DNA of 64,000 nucleotides. Origin: JACKEQ01 sp041389565. GTDB taxonomy: Bacteria; Myxococcota_A; UBA796; GCA-2862545. Location of the stretch: NCBI GenBank assembly GCA_041389565.1, contig JAWKRP010000006.1, forward strand, positions 62,001 through 126,000, in the 5' to 3' direction. Positions 9,646 through 18,274 of the stretch are shown here, piece after piece (position 1 is the first letter of the stretch; every line of letters starts with the position of its first letter). The notes below the pieces were generated by a model, which worked only from the letters and a program-made list of their open reading frames with translations, was not told the origin of the DNA and ran no database searches. The position numbers and the translations under genes were made by a program.

Positions 9646-10686
9646 ATGGCGACCCTGTCCTTCCGCGCACTCCGCAAGTCGTACGATCAGACGCTGGTTC
9701 TGCACCACGTCGACGTGGAGGTCGGAGACGGGGAGTACCTCGTGCTGGTCGGTCCGTCGGGGTGCGGGAAGTCCACGTTGCTCCGATGTATCGCGGGGCT
9801 CGAGGAGATCAGTGCGGGTGAGCTGTGGATCGGCGACCGTCGGGTGGATCCGCTCCCGCCCCGCGAGCGCAACGTGGCGATGGTGTTCCAGAGCTACGCG
9901 CTCTACCCCCACATGACCGTGCGCGAGAACATGGGCTTCGCGCTGCGCGTCCAGAAGCGTCCCGCCGCCGAGATCGAGCAGGCCGTGCTCGAAGCGGCCC
10001 GGATGCTGGAGCTCGAGCCGCTGCTCGATCGCTACCCGAGCCAGATGTCGGGCGGCCAGCGCCAGCGCGTGGCGATGGGGCGCGCGATCGTGCGGCGTCC
10101 CGACGTGTTCCTGTTCGACGAGCCGCTGTCGAACCTCGACGCGTCGCTCCGCCACCACATGCGGGTGGAGCTGAAGCGCCTGCACCGGCGGCTCGCCACG
10201 ACGATCGTGCACGTCACCCACGATCAGGTCGAGGCGCTCACGCTGGCCGACCGGATCCTCGTGCTGAACGCCGGTGTCGTGCAGCAGTTCGGGAGTCCGC
10301 GCGAGCTCTACGACCGCCCGGCGAACACGTTCGTGGCGCAGTTCATCGGGTCGCCGTCGATGAACCTGCTGCCGGGGAGCGGCTCGGGGGGCGAGGTCCG
10401 GATCGACGGCGTCGACGGCACGCTCCCGCTCGATCGCGACGGCGCGTTCACGCTGGGCGTCCGCCCGACCGACCTCGTGGTGAAGGGCGAAGCGGCCGCT
10501 GGGCTCGCAGGCACGGTGGACGTCGTGGAGTCGCTCGGTGCCGAAGCGCTCGTGCACATCCAGCTCGGCCCGCACGCGGTGGTCGCGCAGATGCCCGAGC
10601 CCACGCCGTTCTCCGCGGGGGATTCCGTGCGTGTCGGGGTCGGGGTCGTGCACGCGTTCCACACGGACTCGGGGCTGCGCCTGTGA
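9646..10686 (+). CDS. malK: Sugar ABC transporter ATP-binding protein (MalK/UgpC type)
   Basis: A 346-residue ATPase that energises uptake through the adjacent permeases. It shows Walker A GPSGCGKST, Q-loop VFQSYALYPHMTV, signature MSGGQRQRVAMGRAI, Walker B VFLFDEPLSNLDA and H-loop THDQ. The C-terminal 110 residues form the TOBE/regulatory domain (FIGSPSMNLLPG, then LGVRPTDL) typical of MalK/UgpC/MsmK. It overlaps the fused binding protein-permease gene by 4 bases (GTGA at 10683). Along with the MalG-like gene this is a maltose or maltodextrin-type importer; the substrate is inferred from the permeases, and another oligosaccharide is possible. Confidence 0.92.
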   Translation: MATLSFRALRKSYDQTLVLHHVDVEVGDGEYLVLVGPSGCGKSTLLRCIAGLEEISAGELWIGDRRVDPLPPRERNVAMVFQSYALYPHMTVRENMGFALRVQKRPAAEIEQAVLEAARMLELEPLLDRYPSQMSGGQRQRVAMGRAIVRRPDVFLFDEPLSNLDASLRHHMRVELKRLHRRLATTIVHVTHDQVEALTLADRILVLNAGVVQQFGSPRELYDRPANTFVAQFIGSPSMNLLPGSGSGGEVRIDGVDGTLPLDRDGAFTLGVRPTDLVVKGEAAAGLAGTVDVVESLGAEALVHIQLGPHAVVAQMPEPTPFSAGDSVRVGVGVVHAFHTDSGLRL

Positions 10687-12791
10687 TCGTGCTGGCCCTC
10701 ACGGCAGGTGCCGCGGAGATCACCGTCTGGCACGCCTACCGTGGGGCCGAGCAGGACGCCCTGGTCGAGGCCGTCGGAGCGTTCGACGCCCAGTCGCCGC
10801 ACACGGTTCGCCTGGTGGAGATCCCGTTCGGCGCGTACGCGAGCAAGCTCGAGACCGCGATCCCCCGTGGGAACGGGCCGGATCTGTTCATCGCGTCGCA
10901 CGACAACCTCGGGAAGTGGACCACCATGGGGCTCGTCGAGCCCCTCTCCGTGGCGCCGGAGGGGCACCTGGCCGCGGCCCTCGATGCCGTGACGCTCCAG
11001 GGCACCGTGTGGGGCCAGCCCCTGGCGTACAAGTCCGTGCTGATGCTGTACGACCCGAGCCGGGTCGACCACGCGCCCACCACGACCGACGAGCTGATCG
11101 CGATGGCGCGCGCCCAGACGGTCGATGGCCGGTACGGGCTCGCGTGGGAGGCGTCCGAGCCGTACTTCCACGCGGGTCTCATGCATGCGTTCGGGGCACG
11201 TGCGCTCGAGCCCGAGGGCGGCGCGAAGCTCGACACGCCCGAGCACGCGGCCGCGATGGCGTTCAGCCGGCGCCTGGCGATCGACGAGGGGATCGCGCCC
11301 GCCCAGCCGACCGGAGCGCTCATCGGGCAGCTCTACGACGAAGACCGCGTGACGTTCGTGTTCTCCGGCCCGTGGTTCACGGCGGATCGCGGGCGCGCCA
11401 TCGCGGCGGCGCCGCTCCCGGTGGTCTCCGCGACCGGTCGTCCGATGGCGCCGTACCTCACGGTGGAAGCGGTGTACGAGGTGCCCGGCGCGGCCGAGGG
11501 GTCGGGCGAGCTCGCGGCCTTCCTCGCGCGGGGCGAGGGGGCCCGGATCCGGTCGGAGAAGGGCGGGCAGGCGGTGTCCGACGTCGACATCACGTCGAGC
11601 GACCCGCTGCTGCGTACGCTCGCGGAGCAGGCGAAGAGCGCGGTGCCGATGCCGTCCGACCCCGACGTCGCGAACGCGTTCGAAGCGCTCGCGCGGTCGC
11701 TCCGGGCGGTCCAGCGCGGAACCAGCACGCCGGAGCAGGGCGCTCGCGACGCGCAGGTCTACTACGACATCCTGTCGCGTCCGCTGCCTCCCGAGGCCGA
11801 CCCGCGCCCGTGGTTCGCGCTCGTGGGGCTGCTGGTCGTCGGAGCGCTGGGGTGGCTCGGCCTCCAGCTCCGCGACGCCGCGCTGCGCGCACGGGTGGTG
11901 GCGCACGCGCGCGACTACCTCTGGATCCTGCCCGCCGGTCTGTCGATAAGCGTGCTGGTCGTGCTGCCCTTCGTCACGGGCGCGGCCGTGTCGCTGTTCG
12001 CGCACAAGGGCGGGGAGTGGCGGTTCGTGGGGCTCGCGAACTTCCTCGACATCGCGCTCGCCCGCGACTGGCCGGTCACGTCGCCGCTGTCGTTCGTGTT
12101 CACGCTGGGGGTGACCCTCTTGTGGACCAGCGCGAACGTGGCGCTGCACGTGTCGCTGGGCATGGCGCTCGCGCTGCTGCTCCGCGAGCCGTGGGTGCGC
12201 CTGCGCGGCGTGTGGCGCGCGCTGCTCATCGTGCCGTGGGCCGTGCCGAACTACATCACGGCGCTCATCTGGAAGGGGCTGTTCCACGCCCAGTTCGGCG
12301 CGGTGAACGCGCTGCTGGGGCTCGTGCTGTTCCGCGGAGGGCCGGTCGAGCTCGACTGGTTCGCGAGCTTCTCGACGGCATTCTGCGCGAACCTCGTGAC
12401 GAACACGTGGCTCGGGTTCCCGTTCATGATGGTGGTGACGCTCGGCGCGCTCCAGGCCATCCCGCGCGAGCTCGAGGAGGCCGCAGAGGTCGACGGTGCG
12501 GGGCGGTGGTTCGCGTTCCGCCACGTGACGTGGCCGATGCTGAAGCCCGCGCTGCTCCCGGCCGTGGTGCTCGGCAGCGTGTGGACGTTCAACATGTTCA
12601 ACGTGATCTACCTGGTGAGCGGGGGCGAGCCGAACTCGAGCACCGAGATCCTGATCTCCGAGGCGTACCGGTGGGCGTTCTCGCGCGGGAACCGGTACGG
12701 CTACGCGGCTGCGTACGCAGTGATGATCTTCGGCGTGCTGCTGGTGTACTCGCGCACGGCGAACCGCCTGGTCGGCGAGAAGGTGATCTGA
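10683..12791 (+). CDS. Fused solute-binding protein and MalF-like permease
   Basis: A 702-residue single polypeptide in one uninterrupted frame. Residues about 1-10 are a short hydrophobic export segment (VIVLALTAGAA). Residues about 12-370 form an extracellular solute-binding protein (EITVWHAYRG, GPDLFIASHDNLGKW, FVFSGPWFTAD). A membrane helix (about 378-398) then leads into a MalF-type permease with several helices and the EAA loop ELEEAAEVDGAGRWFAFRHV that contacts the ATPase. The binding domain is thus tethered in the periplasm by the permease. The GTG start at 10683 overlaps the malK stop. Fusion of MalE to MalF is known, as I recall, from Bdellovibrio, which supports a real gene rather than an assembly error. 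The next permease starts right at the stop. Confidence 0.88.
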   Translation: MIVLALTAGAAEITVWHAYRGAEQDALVEAVGAFDAQSPHTVRLVEIPFGAYASKLETAIPRGNGPDLFIASHDNLGKWTTMGLVEPLSVAPEGHLAAALDAVTLQGTVWGQPLAYKSVLMLYDPSRVDHAPTTTDELIAMARAQTVDGRYGLAWEASEPYFHAGLMHAFGARALEPEGGAKLDTPEHAAAMAFSRRLAIDEGIAPAQPTGALIGQLYDEDRVTFVFSGPWFTADRGRAIAAAPLPVVSATGRPMAPYLTVEAVYEVPGAAEGSGELAAFLARGEGARIRSEKGGQAVSDVDITSSDPLLRTLAEQAKSAVPMPSDPDVANAFEALARSLRAVQRGTSTPEQGARDAQVYYDILSRPLPPEADPRPWFALVGLLVVGALGWLGLQLRDAALRARVVAHARDYLWILPAGLSISVLVVLPFVTGAAVSLFAHKGGEWRFVGLANFLDIALARDWPVTSPLSFVFTLGVTLLWTSANVALHVSLGMALALLLREPWVRLRGVWRALLIVPWAVPNYITALIWKGLFHAQFGAVNALLGLVLFRGGPVELDWFASFSTAFCANLVTNTWLGFPFMMVVTLGALQAIPRELEEAAEVDGAGRWFAFRHVTWPMLKPALLPAVVLGSVWTFNMFNVIYLVSGGEPNSSTEILISEAYRWAFSRGNRYGYAAAYAVMIFGVLLVYSRTANRLVGEKVI

Positions 12792-13643
12792 ATGGCGCGG
12801 CGTCCGTCCACTCCCCGGGTCGTGCTCACCCACGTAGCCATCGTGCTGGTCACGATCGCGGCGCTGTACCCGGTGCTCTGGGTGCTGAAGATGGCGTTCA
12901 GCCCGGGCCAGGCGTTCTCGATGGACCTCAACCCCATCCCGACCACCGTGACGCTCGACAACTTCCGCGACGTGATCGGAACGACCGACACCCAGGGGAA
13001 CTGGCTGTTCGGGCGCCAGCTGCTGAACAGCCTGCTGGTGAGCTGTGCGACCTCCGTGGTGGGGCTCGCGCTCAGCACGACCGCCGCGTACGCCCTGTCC
13101 CGCTGGCGCTTCCCGGGCCGCGAGCAGGGGATGAACGCGTTCCTCGTGACGCAGATGTTCCCGGGCGTCGTGATGGCGATCCCGCTGTACCTGCTGCTCG
13201 ACGCCTTCGGTCTGCTCGACTCGCTCACGGGACTCGTGCTCGTGTACGCCACGACGTCGGTGCCGTTCTCGGTGTGGACGCTGAAGGGGTACTTCGACAC
13301 GATCCCCATCGCGCTCGAGGAAGCCGCCATGCTCGACGGCGCGTCGCGGTGGCTGACCTTCCGCGCCATCGTGCTGCCGCTGGCCCGCCCCGCGCTCGCC
13401 GTCACGGGCCTGTTCTCGTTCATGACCGCCTGGAACGAGTTCATCCTGGCGGCCACCCTGATGGGCGACCCGCTGTCGTTCACGCTGCCGGTCGTGCTGC
13501 AGCGCTACGTGAGCGACCACGGCACGGAGTGGGGGCACTTCGCGGCCGGCGCGGTGATCGTGAGCCTCCCCGTGATGATCCTGTTCTTCGCGCTGCAGCG
13601 GCACTTCGTCGAGGGCCTCACGGCCGGCGGCGTGAAGGGTTAG
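12792..13643 (+). CDS. malG: Sugar ABC transporter permease, MalG type
   Basis: A 283-residue inner-membrane permease with about six helices. The EAA motif ALEEAAMLDGASRWLTFRA binds the ATPase. The N-terminal helix (VAIVLVTIAALYPVLWVLKM), MFPGVVMAIPLYLLL and the C-terminal end TAGGVKG are characteristic of MalG rather than of other CUT1 permeases. The ATG at 12792 directly abuts the TGA of the fused MalE-MalF gene, so the two are translationally coupled. It completes the importer: one ATPase, two permeases and a tethered binding domain. No amylase, phosphorylase or regulator gene is adjacent, so the sugar is not confirmed. Confidence 0.93.
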   Translation: MARRPSTPRVVLTHVAIVLVTIAALYPVLWVLKMAFSPGQAFSMDLNPIPTTVTLDNFRDVIGTTDTQGNWLFGRQLLNSLLVSCATSVVGLALSTTAAYALSRWRFPGREQGMNAFLVTQMFPGVVMAIPLYLLLDAFGLLDSLTGLVLVYATTSVPFSVWTLKGYFDTIPIALEEAAMLDGASRWLTFRAIVLPLARPALAVTGLFSFMTAWNEFILAATLMGDPLSFTLPVVLQRYVSDHGTEWGHFAAGAVIVSLPVMILFFALQRHFVEGLTAGGVKG

Positions 13644-13651
13644 GAGCCAGC

Positions 13652-14227
13652 ATGCGCCTCTGGTCCGTCGCTGCCCTCCTCGTCACGCTCCCGGCGTGCT
13701 TCAACCCGCCCGAGCTGCCCCTGGTCGACCAGGTGCCGATCGTGGCGAGCGGCCGGTGTGCGGTGCCGCGCGAGGCCTTCGTCGCGTGTGTGATCGACGG
13801 CGACACCTTCGACGTGGGGCAGTGCGGCGACGGTGGCGAGCGCATCCGGATGCTGGGCATCGACGCGCCCGAGATCGCGCACGCGCCCGATCCCGCGGAG
13901 TGCTGGGCCGACAACGCCCACGAAGAGCTGCGCCGGAAGATCGAGGGGAAGGTGATCTACCTGACGTTCGATCAGGAGTGCACGGGCATCTTCGGGCGTA
14001 CGCTCGCCTACGCCTGGCTCTCGGCGGGCACGGTCGAAGACGAGAACGGCGAGACGGTCACGAGCTACCGGTTCATCAACGACGAGATGGTGCGCGAGGG
14101 CCACGCCTACATCTTCGAGGAAGAGTTCGGGGAGACCCTCTACAAGCAGCAGTTCGTCGAGGCGCGCGACCTCGCCGAGGCGCTGGGTCTCGGGCTCTGG
14201 GGCTCCTGCGACCCCACCCCTCCCTGA
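13652..14227 (+). CDS. Thermonuclease-family lipoprotein (staphylococcal nuclease fold)
   Basis: A 191-residue protein with a lipoprotein signal ending LPAC (Cys about 17). The nuclease domain (about 35-185) keeps the family's key residues: VIDGDTFDV with the metal Asp, RIRMLGIDAPE with the catalytic Arg, Asp and Glu, and FGRTLAYAW with the second Arg. It should be a Ca-dependent nuclease anchored to the envelope and useful for DNA degradation outside the cell. The start is ATG 13652 with AGGAG 8 bases upstream. It begins only 8 bases after the MalG-like gene and may be in the same transcript, though a functional link is not obvious. Confidence 0.9.
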   Translation: MRLWSVAALLVTLPACFNPPELPLVDQVPIVASGRCAVPREAFVACVIDGDTFDVGQCGDGGERIRMLGIDAPEIAHAPDPAECWADNAHEELRRKIEGKVIYLTFDQECTGIFGRTLAYAWLSAGTVEDENGETVTSYRFINDEMVREGHAYIFEEEFGETLYKQQFVEARDLAEALGLGLWGSCDPTPP

Positions 14228-14284
14228 CGCGCGCGCCACCCCCTCGCACCGCTTCTGGTATGTTGCGCGGCGAAGGAGATGTGG

Positions 14285-15208
14285 ATGACAGCGTTGCAGT
14301 CGGTCGCCGCCGCCCTCGAGAGCGTCGGGAGCTGGAAGGCAGAGCAGGAAGCCCGCCGCCAGGCCGAGATCGTCGAAGTCGAGAGCCAGCTCGAGAAGCT
14401 GACCGCCGAGCTCGCTGAGCTCCAGGGCAAGATCACCTCGCTCCAGGGGTTCCGGGCCCAGCTCGACGAGCGGGATGCGGGCGATGGCGTGGTCGCACGG
14501 TCGTACGACGCGATCTTCGGGGCGCTGCTCGGTCAGTCTGCCCAGCTGGATCAGCGGGCTGCCGAGCTGGTCGAGCTCGAGTCCACCCGGAACGACGAGG
14601 TGATGGCGAAGCTCGGTGGAACCGAGCTCGCGCACCTGGTGGAGGAGTACACCCAGTTCAAGGAGCAGGTGGAGCCTACGCTCTCCGCGATTCCCGAGTC
14701 GTACCGCGGCGCGATGATCGAGCACCACCAGGGCGTGGTCGCGCGGATCCGCGCGGCGCTCGAGGATCACCTGTCCGCACCCGTGCAGGCCAACGGAGAC
14801 CGCCTGGATCTCGAGCTCGTGTACGGGATCGACGCTCCGAACGGCACGCCCGAGATGCTCATCTGCGTGCTCCCCGTGAAGGATGCCGCGTTCACCGACT
14901 GGAACGAGCGCCCGGAAGACCTGTCGACGCTCGTGGGGGCCCGCTCCGTGCAGGCGATCTACGAGGCCGCGAAGCAGGCCGGTCCGCGCGGTGCGCAGGC
15001 CGTGTACGGCGGTCACCAGGGCCTGCTGGCCCTCGAGGTCGAGCTCGACGGCACCACGAAGGACTTCCCCCAGGTGCTCGCCGACAGCTTCAACGCCGTG
15101 CTGAAGTCGTCGCCCGAGCTTGCGGCCGCGAAGGTCGTGCTGTCCGCGCGGAAGGTCGACTTCGACTTCCTGCTCCCCCCTGAGATCGACGACGACGAGG
15201 AGGCCTGA
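14285..15208 (+). CDS. Hypothetical coiled-coil protein, first gene of a coupled cassette
   Basis: A 307-residue protein I do not recognise. Residues about 15-65 are a strong coiled coil (QARRQAEIVEVESQLEKL), and charged helices continue to about 150. The C-terminal half (about 165-295) looks like a globular alpha/beta domain (LDLELVYGID, EMLICVLPVKDAAF, VQAIYEAAKQA), ending in an acidic tail DDDEEA. The ATG at 14285 has AAGGAG six bases upstream; the in-frame ATG at 14279 abuts the Shine-Dalgarno and is less likely. The TGA overlaps the ATG of the next gene by one base. A cytoplasmic, possibly scaffold-like role is inferred only from the coiled coil. Confidence 0.7.
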   Translation: MTALQSVAAALESVGSWKAEQEARRQAEIVEVESQLEKLTAELAELQGKITSLQGFRAQLDERDAGDGVVARSYDAIFGALLGQSAQLDQRAAELVELESTRNDEVMAKLGGTELAHLVEEYTQFKEQVEPTLSAIPESYRGAMIEHHQGVVARIRAALEDHLSAPVQANGDRLDLELVYGIDAPNGTPEMLICVLPVKDAAFTDWNERPEDLSTLVGARSVQAIYEAAKQAGPRGAQAVYGGHQGLLALEVELDGTTKDFPQVLADSFNAVLKSSPELAAAKVVLSARKVDFDFLLPPEIDDDEEA

Positions 15209-15696
15209 TGCTCGACGAACTCCTGCCTACGGGCCTGTGTGACGCCGCGCGCTCGCTCGGCGTGGAACCCCTCGAGGTCGTGCGCCTGATGGTGGCGACC
15301 GACACCGTGTCCGACCGCTTCTCGGCTTCCCCCGACCACCTCGAGAAGCTCGCCGAGTTCGGCGGGATCGAAGGTGGCTGGTGGGAGGGCGCAGAGCTGC
15401 CCGAAGACGACAACCCCATCCGGCAGCGCGTGCGCGCGGCGATCGGCCTGCTCCTGGGCCGCTCGGCGGGCGAGGACTACCTCCGGATGGACAACCTGTG
15501 GCGGGGCCTCCCGCTCGAAGATCAGGAGACCGTCGAAGAGGCGATGAACATCCTCTCCGACGAAGGGCTGGTCGAGATCGACAACGCCGAGAAGGGCGTG
15601 CTCATCGCCGTTCCGTCCGAGTCCCAGGCCGCGCTCCGCGCGCTGGCGACGGGAGAGGGCGAATCCGACGGTCTCAACGAGCTATACCAGGGATAG
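15208..15696 (+). CDS. Hypothetical protein with possible winged-helix C-terminus
   Basis: A 162-residue soluble protein, not recognised. The N-terminus (LLPTGLCDAARSLGVEPLEV) and the middle (RAAIGLLLGRSAGEDYLRM) are helical. The C-terminal part (ETVEEAMNILSDEGLVEI, then a short hairpin GVLIAVP) resembles the third helix and wing of a winged HTH, so nucleic-acid or protein binding is possible. It starts on the last base of the previous stop and ends one base before the next ATG, so the three genes are certainly expressed together. Confidence 0.7.
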   Translation: MLDELLPTGLCDAARSLGVEPLEVVRLMVATDTVSDRFSASPDHLEKLAEFGGIEGGWWEGAELPEDDNPIRQRVRAAIGLLLGRSAGEDYLRMDNLWRGLPLEDQETVEEAMNILSDEGLVEIDNAEKGVLIAVPSESQAALRALATGEGESDGLNELYQG

Positions 15697-15697
15697 C

Positions 15698-17041
15698 ATG
15701 TCGAAGCGTCGCCGCCGGAGTCTGTTCACCGATCGAAGCCGCCGCAGCCCGGGGTCTCCCGACGAGGACGCGTCCGCGTCCGAAGAGGAAGGCGACGACG
15801 GGTCGGAGGACGTCGAGCTCGAAGACCTGTCCGACGGGGCCGAGGGCGACGGTCCCGACGTCCAGCCCACGGAAGAGGCCGTCGCCGAGACCCTCGTTCC
15901 GGCAGACGCCGATCCCGACGGCCCGACCGAGCTCGCCGGTCCCCATGGCTTCGGGGCGCCTGCGAACGAGGTCGACGAGCCCGACGAGCCCCAGGGGTTC
16001 GGGGCGCCCGAAAGCGCCGGTCCTTCGGGCTTCGAGCCCGGGCTCCTGGATTCCGCCGGTCCTGCGGGATTCGCCGACGAAGAGGCCGCCACGGTGCGGT
16101 ACCCCGACGACGCCGACGACGACGACGGGCCCGCCCGGCTCGACGATGGCCTCGGCTTCGGCTCCATGGGCAACTTCGACGACATCCCGCCGCCCACCGA
16201 CGAGGTCCCGTCGGCGGTGCTGCAAGACGTGTCGCAGCCCTACACGGCGCCGATGAACGTGCCGGAGCCTCCGCCCATCCCGGGCATCCTCGACCGGTTC
16301 ACGCCGGCCGGAGCGCAGCCGCGCCACACGGGCAAGCGTCCCGACATCAAGCCGTCGTATCTCGCCGACACCCCGCCGCCGCCTCCCATGCTCGACCGGC
16401 CGGAGACGCCGTTCGAGAGCACGCGTCGCAAGAAGGCGCTGCCCGAAGACGGTGGGGGTGGCTCCCCCTTGCCGCTGATCATCGGATTCCTCGCGATCGC
16501 CGGCATCGGGATGGGAGCCATCGCGATGGCCGCCGTGGCGCTGGGTCTGCTCGGCGGCACGCCCGAAGAGACCGCCAACACGCCCGATCCCAGCGACCCT
16601 ACGCAGTTCGAGGGGCGCTCGGGCATCAAGGTGAAGGTGCAGGACGGCCTGCGTCCCACCGAGGATCCCGAGCCGCTGGCGCCCGACCCCGAGCCGCAGC
16701 CCGACCCCGAGCCGCAGCCCGACCCCGAGCCGTCCCCCGATCCCGCGCCGACGCAGCCGCGCCCAGCGCAGCCGGCGGGTCCGAAGCCCGCGGGTCCGAA
16801 GCCCGACCCCGCGCCTGCGGTCGAGGCGACGGATGGGCTCGGCACGCTGAAGATCAAGAGCAACCGGAAGGTGCTGATCTACGTCGATGGCAAGGCGGTG
16901 GGCTACACCCCGAAGACGTACAAGGCCGAGGCCGGTGCCCGCACCGTGAGCGCGATGCTGCCGGGCCAGCCGCAGTCGAAGCAGACGCAGACGATCAACC
17001 TCGCGGGCGGCGGCACGTCGTCGGTCGAGTTCACGTTCTGA
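15698..17041 (+). CDS. Membrane protein with acidic cytoplasmic region, Pro-rich linker and PEGA domain
   Basis: A 447-residue protein. Its basic N-terminus (MSKRRRRSLFTDRSRR) leads to a long acidic, disordered region holding four GP-x-GF-type repeats (about residues 83-130: GPHGFGAP, EPQGFGAP, AGPSGFEP, AGPAGFAD). One membrane helix follows at about 257-280 (LPLIIGFLAIAGIGMGAIAM). A Pro-Asp/Glu-Pro linker (about 325-385) then reaches a C-terminal PEGA domain (LKIKSNRKVLIYVDGKAVGY, then GARTVSAMLPGQ). The topology is cytoplasmic N-terminus and periplasmic PEGA, like the kinase at 7008 but with the kinase domain replaced. It is the last gene of the coupled cassette; its role is unknown, perhaps linking a cytoplasmic assembly to the envelope. 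Confidence 0.75.
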   Translation: MSKRRRRSLFTDRSRRSPGSPDEDASASEEEGDDGSEDVELEDLSDGAEGDGPDVQPTEEAVAETLVPADADPDGPTELAGPHGFGAPANEVDEPDEPQGFGAPESAGPSGFEPGLLDSAGPAGFADEEAATVRYPDDADDDDGPARLDDGLGFGSMGNFDDIPPPTDEVPSAVLQDVSQPYTAPMNVPEPPPIPGILDRFTPAGAQPRHTGKRPDIKPSYLADTPPPPPMLDRPETPFESTRRKKALPEDGGGGSPLPLIIGFLAIAGIGMGAIAMAAVALGLLGGTPEETANTPDPSDPTQFEGRSGIKVKVQDGLRPTEDPEPLAPDPEPQPDPEPQPDPEPSPDPAPTQPRPAQPAGPKPAGPKPDPAPAVEATDGLGTLKIKSNRKVLIYVDGKAVGYTPKTYKAEAGARTVSAMLPGQPQSKQTQTINLAGGGTSSVEFTF

Positions 17042-17054
17042 TCGGGTGGGGCGC

Positions 17055-17723
17055 TCAGCCCCGCTCGCCGAAGATGGCCGTGCCTACGCGCACCCAGGTG
17101 GCGCCGTGCTGGACCGCCCACGGGAAGTCGCGGGTCATGCCCATCGACAGCTCCGTCAGCGCGTGACCGCGGGCGCACTGCTCGGCTGCGAGGTGGGCGA
17201 GCTGCTCGAACCACGGTGCGCTGTCGGCGGGATCCTCGGTGTACGGCGGGATGCACATGAGCCCGACGAGCTCGATGCCTTCGACCTTCGCGACCTCGTC
17301 GGCGAGCCCGGACACGGACTCGGGCGGCGCGCCCACCTTGCTGTCCTCGCGGGCGAGGTCGACGTTGAGCAGCACACGGAGGGTGCGGGGGGCCTTCGAG
17401 GCGAGCGCCACGGCCTGATCGACGTGCGTGACCCCATGCACCCGGTACGCGTGGGGGGCGATGTACTTGACCTTGTTGCGCTGGATGCGGCCGATGAAGT
17501 GCCACCGCACGTGGTCGGGGAGCAGGGGGACCTTGTCGCGCAGCTCCTGTGCGTAGGACTCGCCGAAGTCGTGCTGCCCGAGCGCGAGGGCTTCTTCGAG
17601 CAGCGCGGCTGGGTGGGTCTTGCTGACGGCGATGAGCCGCGCGGCGTCGGAGCTGCGCCCGGACTCGGCGAGCGCGGCGGCCAGCTGCCGGCGCACGGTG
17701 TCGAGGCGCTCGGCGACGCTCAT
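17055..17723 (-). CDS. yggS: YggS-family PLP homeostasis protein
   Basis: A 222-residue PLP-binding TIM-barrel protein (PLPBP/YggS/PROSC) that buffers pyridoxal phosphate and has no known catalytic reaction. Diagnostic stretches are RLIAVSKTHP with the PLP-linking Lys, FGESYAQEL, WHFIGRIQRNKVKYI, GLMCIPPY, LSMGMTRDFPWAVQHGATWV and VRVGTAIFGER. Length is normal for the family. The ATG at 17723 overlaps the stop of maf by 4 bases (ATGA), making it the last gene of a coupled run of phosphatase, thioesterase, Maf and YggS. Confidence 0.95.
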   Translation of the reverse strand: MSVAERLDTVRRQLAAALAESGRSSDAARLIAVSKTHPAALLEEALALGQHDFGESYAQELRDKVPLLPDHVRWHFIGRIQRNKVKYIAPHAYRVHGVTHVDQAVALASKAPRTLRVLLNVDLAREDSKVGAPPESVSGLADEVAKVEGIELVGLMCIPPYTEDPADSAPWFEQLAHLAAEQCARGHALTELSMGMTRDFPWAVQHGATWVRVGTAIFGERG

Positions 17724-18274
17724 GGCGCGATGCCGTGGGCCTGCAGCGCGCTCAGCGTGGCTTCGAGGGGCAGGCCCATCACGTTCGTCCAGTCGCCCCG
17801 CACCTCGGCCACGAGCCCGCCGCCCTCGCCCTGGATGCCGTAGGCGCCGGCCTTGTCGAGGGGCTCGCCCGTCGCGACGTACCGCGCGATCTCGCCGTCG
17901 GACAGGGCCCGGAAGCGCACGTCGGTCGTCACTCGGAACGAGGTGAGCACACCCTGGGCGCTCCGCACCGCGACCCCGGTGGTGACGTGGTGCCAGCGGC
18001 CGGACAGCCGGCGCAGCATCGCCACGGCGTCGTTCGCGCCCTCGGGCTTGCCGAACGGCTCTCCGTCGACGTGTACCACGGTGTCGGCCGCGACCAGCAC
18101 GGCGTCGTCGGGACCGAGGGCCTTCGAGCGCGCCAGACGCTCGGCGGCATCGGCGGGGTCTTCGCCCACCACCCAGTGCTCGTCGACGTCGGACGGCCGG
18201 ACCTCGGGGCTCAGGCCCGCCCACTCCAGCAGCTGGCGGCGTCGTGGAGATCCGCTGGCGAGCACCAGCCTCAT
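17720..18274 (-). CDS. maf: Maf-like nucleoside triphosphate pyrophosphatase
   Basis: A 184-residue Maf/Ham1-fold enzyme that hydrolyses (modified) nucleoside triphosphates to monophosphates, a house-cleaning role, and that can affect septation in some bacteria. The signature LVLASGSPRRRQLLEWAG is at the N-terminus. Further motifs are VLVAADTVV with the catalytic Asp, GKPEGANDAVAMLRRLSG, VTTGVAV, GEPLDKAGAYGIQGEGGGLV and VMGLPLEA. The ATG at 18274 overlaps the thioesterase stop by 4 bases, and its own stop overlaps yggS the same way. Confidence 0.95.
   Translation of the reverse strand: MRLVLASGSPRRRQLLEWAGLSPEVRPSDVDEHWVVGEDPADAAERLARSKALGPDDAVLVAADTVVHVDGEPFGKPEGANDAVAMLRRLSGRWHHVTTGVAVRSAQGVLTSFRVTTDVRFRALSDGEIARYVATGEPLDKAGAYGIQGEGGGLVAEVRGDWTNVMGLPLEATLSALQAHGIAP

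Noticed and set aside
10308..13604. A 1098-codon minus-strand open frame opposite the sugar transporter
   Set aside because: It is opposite three clear transporter genes and its product is dominated by Arg, His and Glu.
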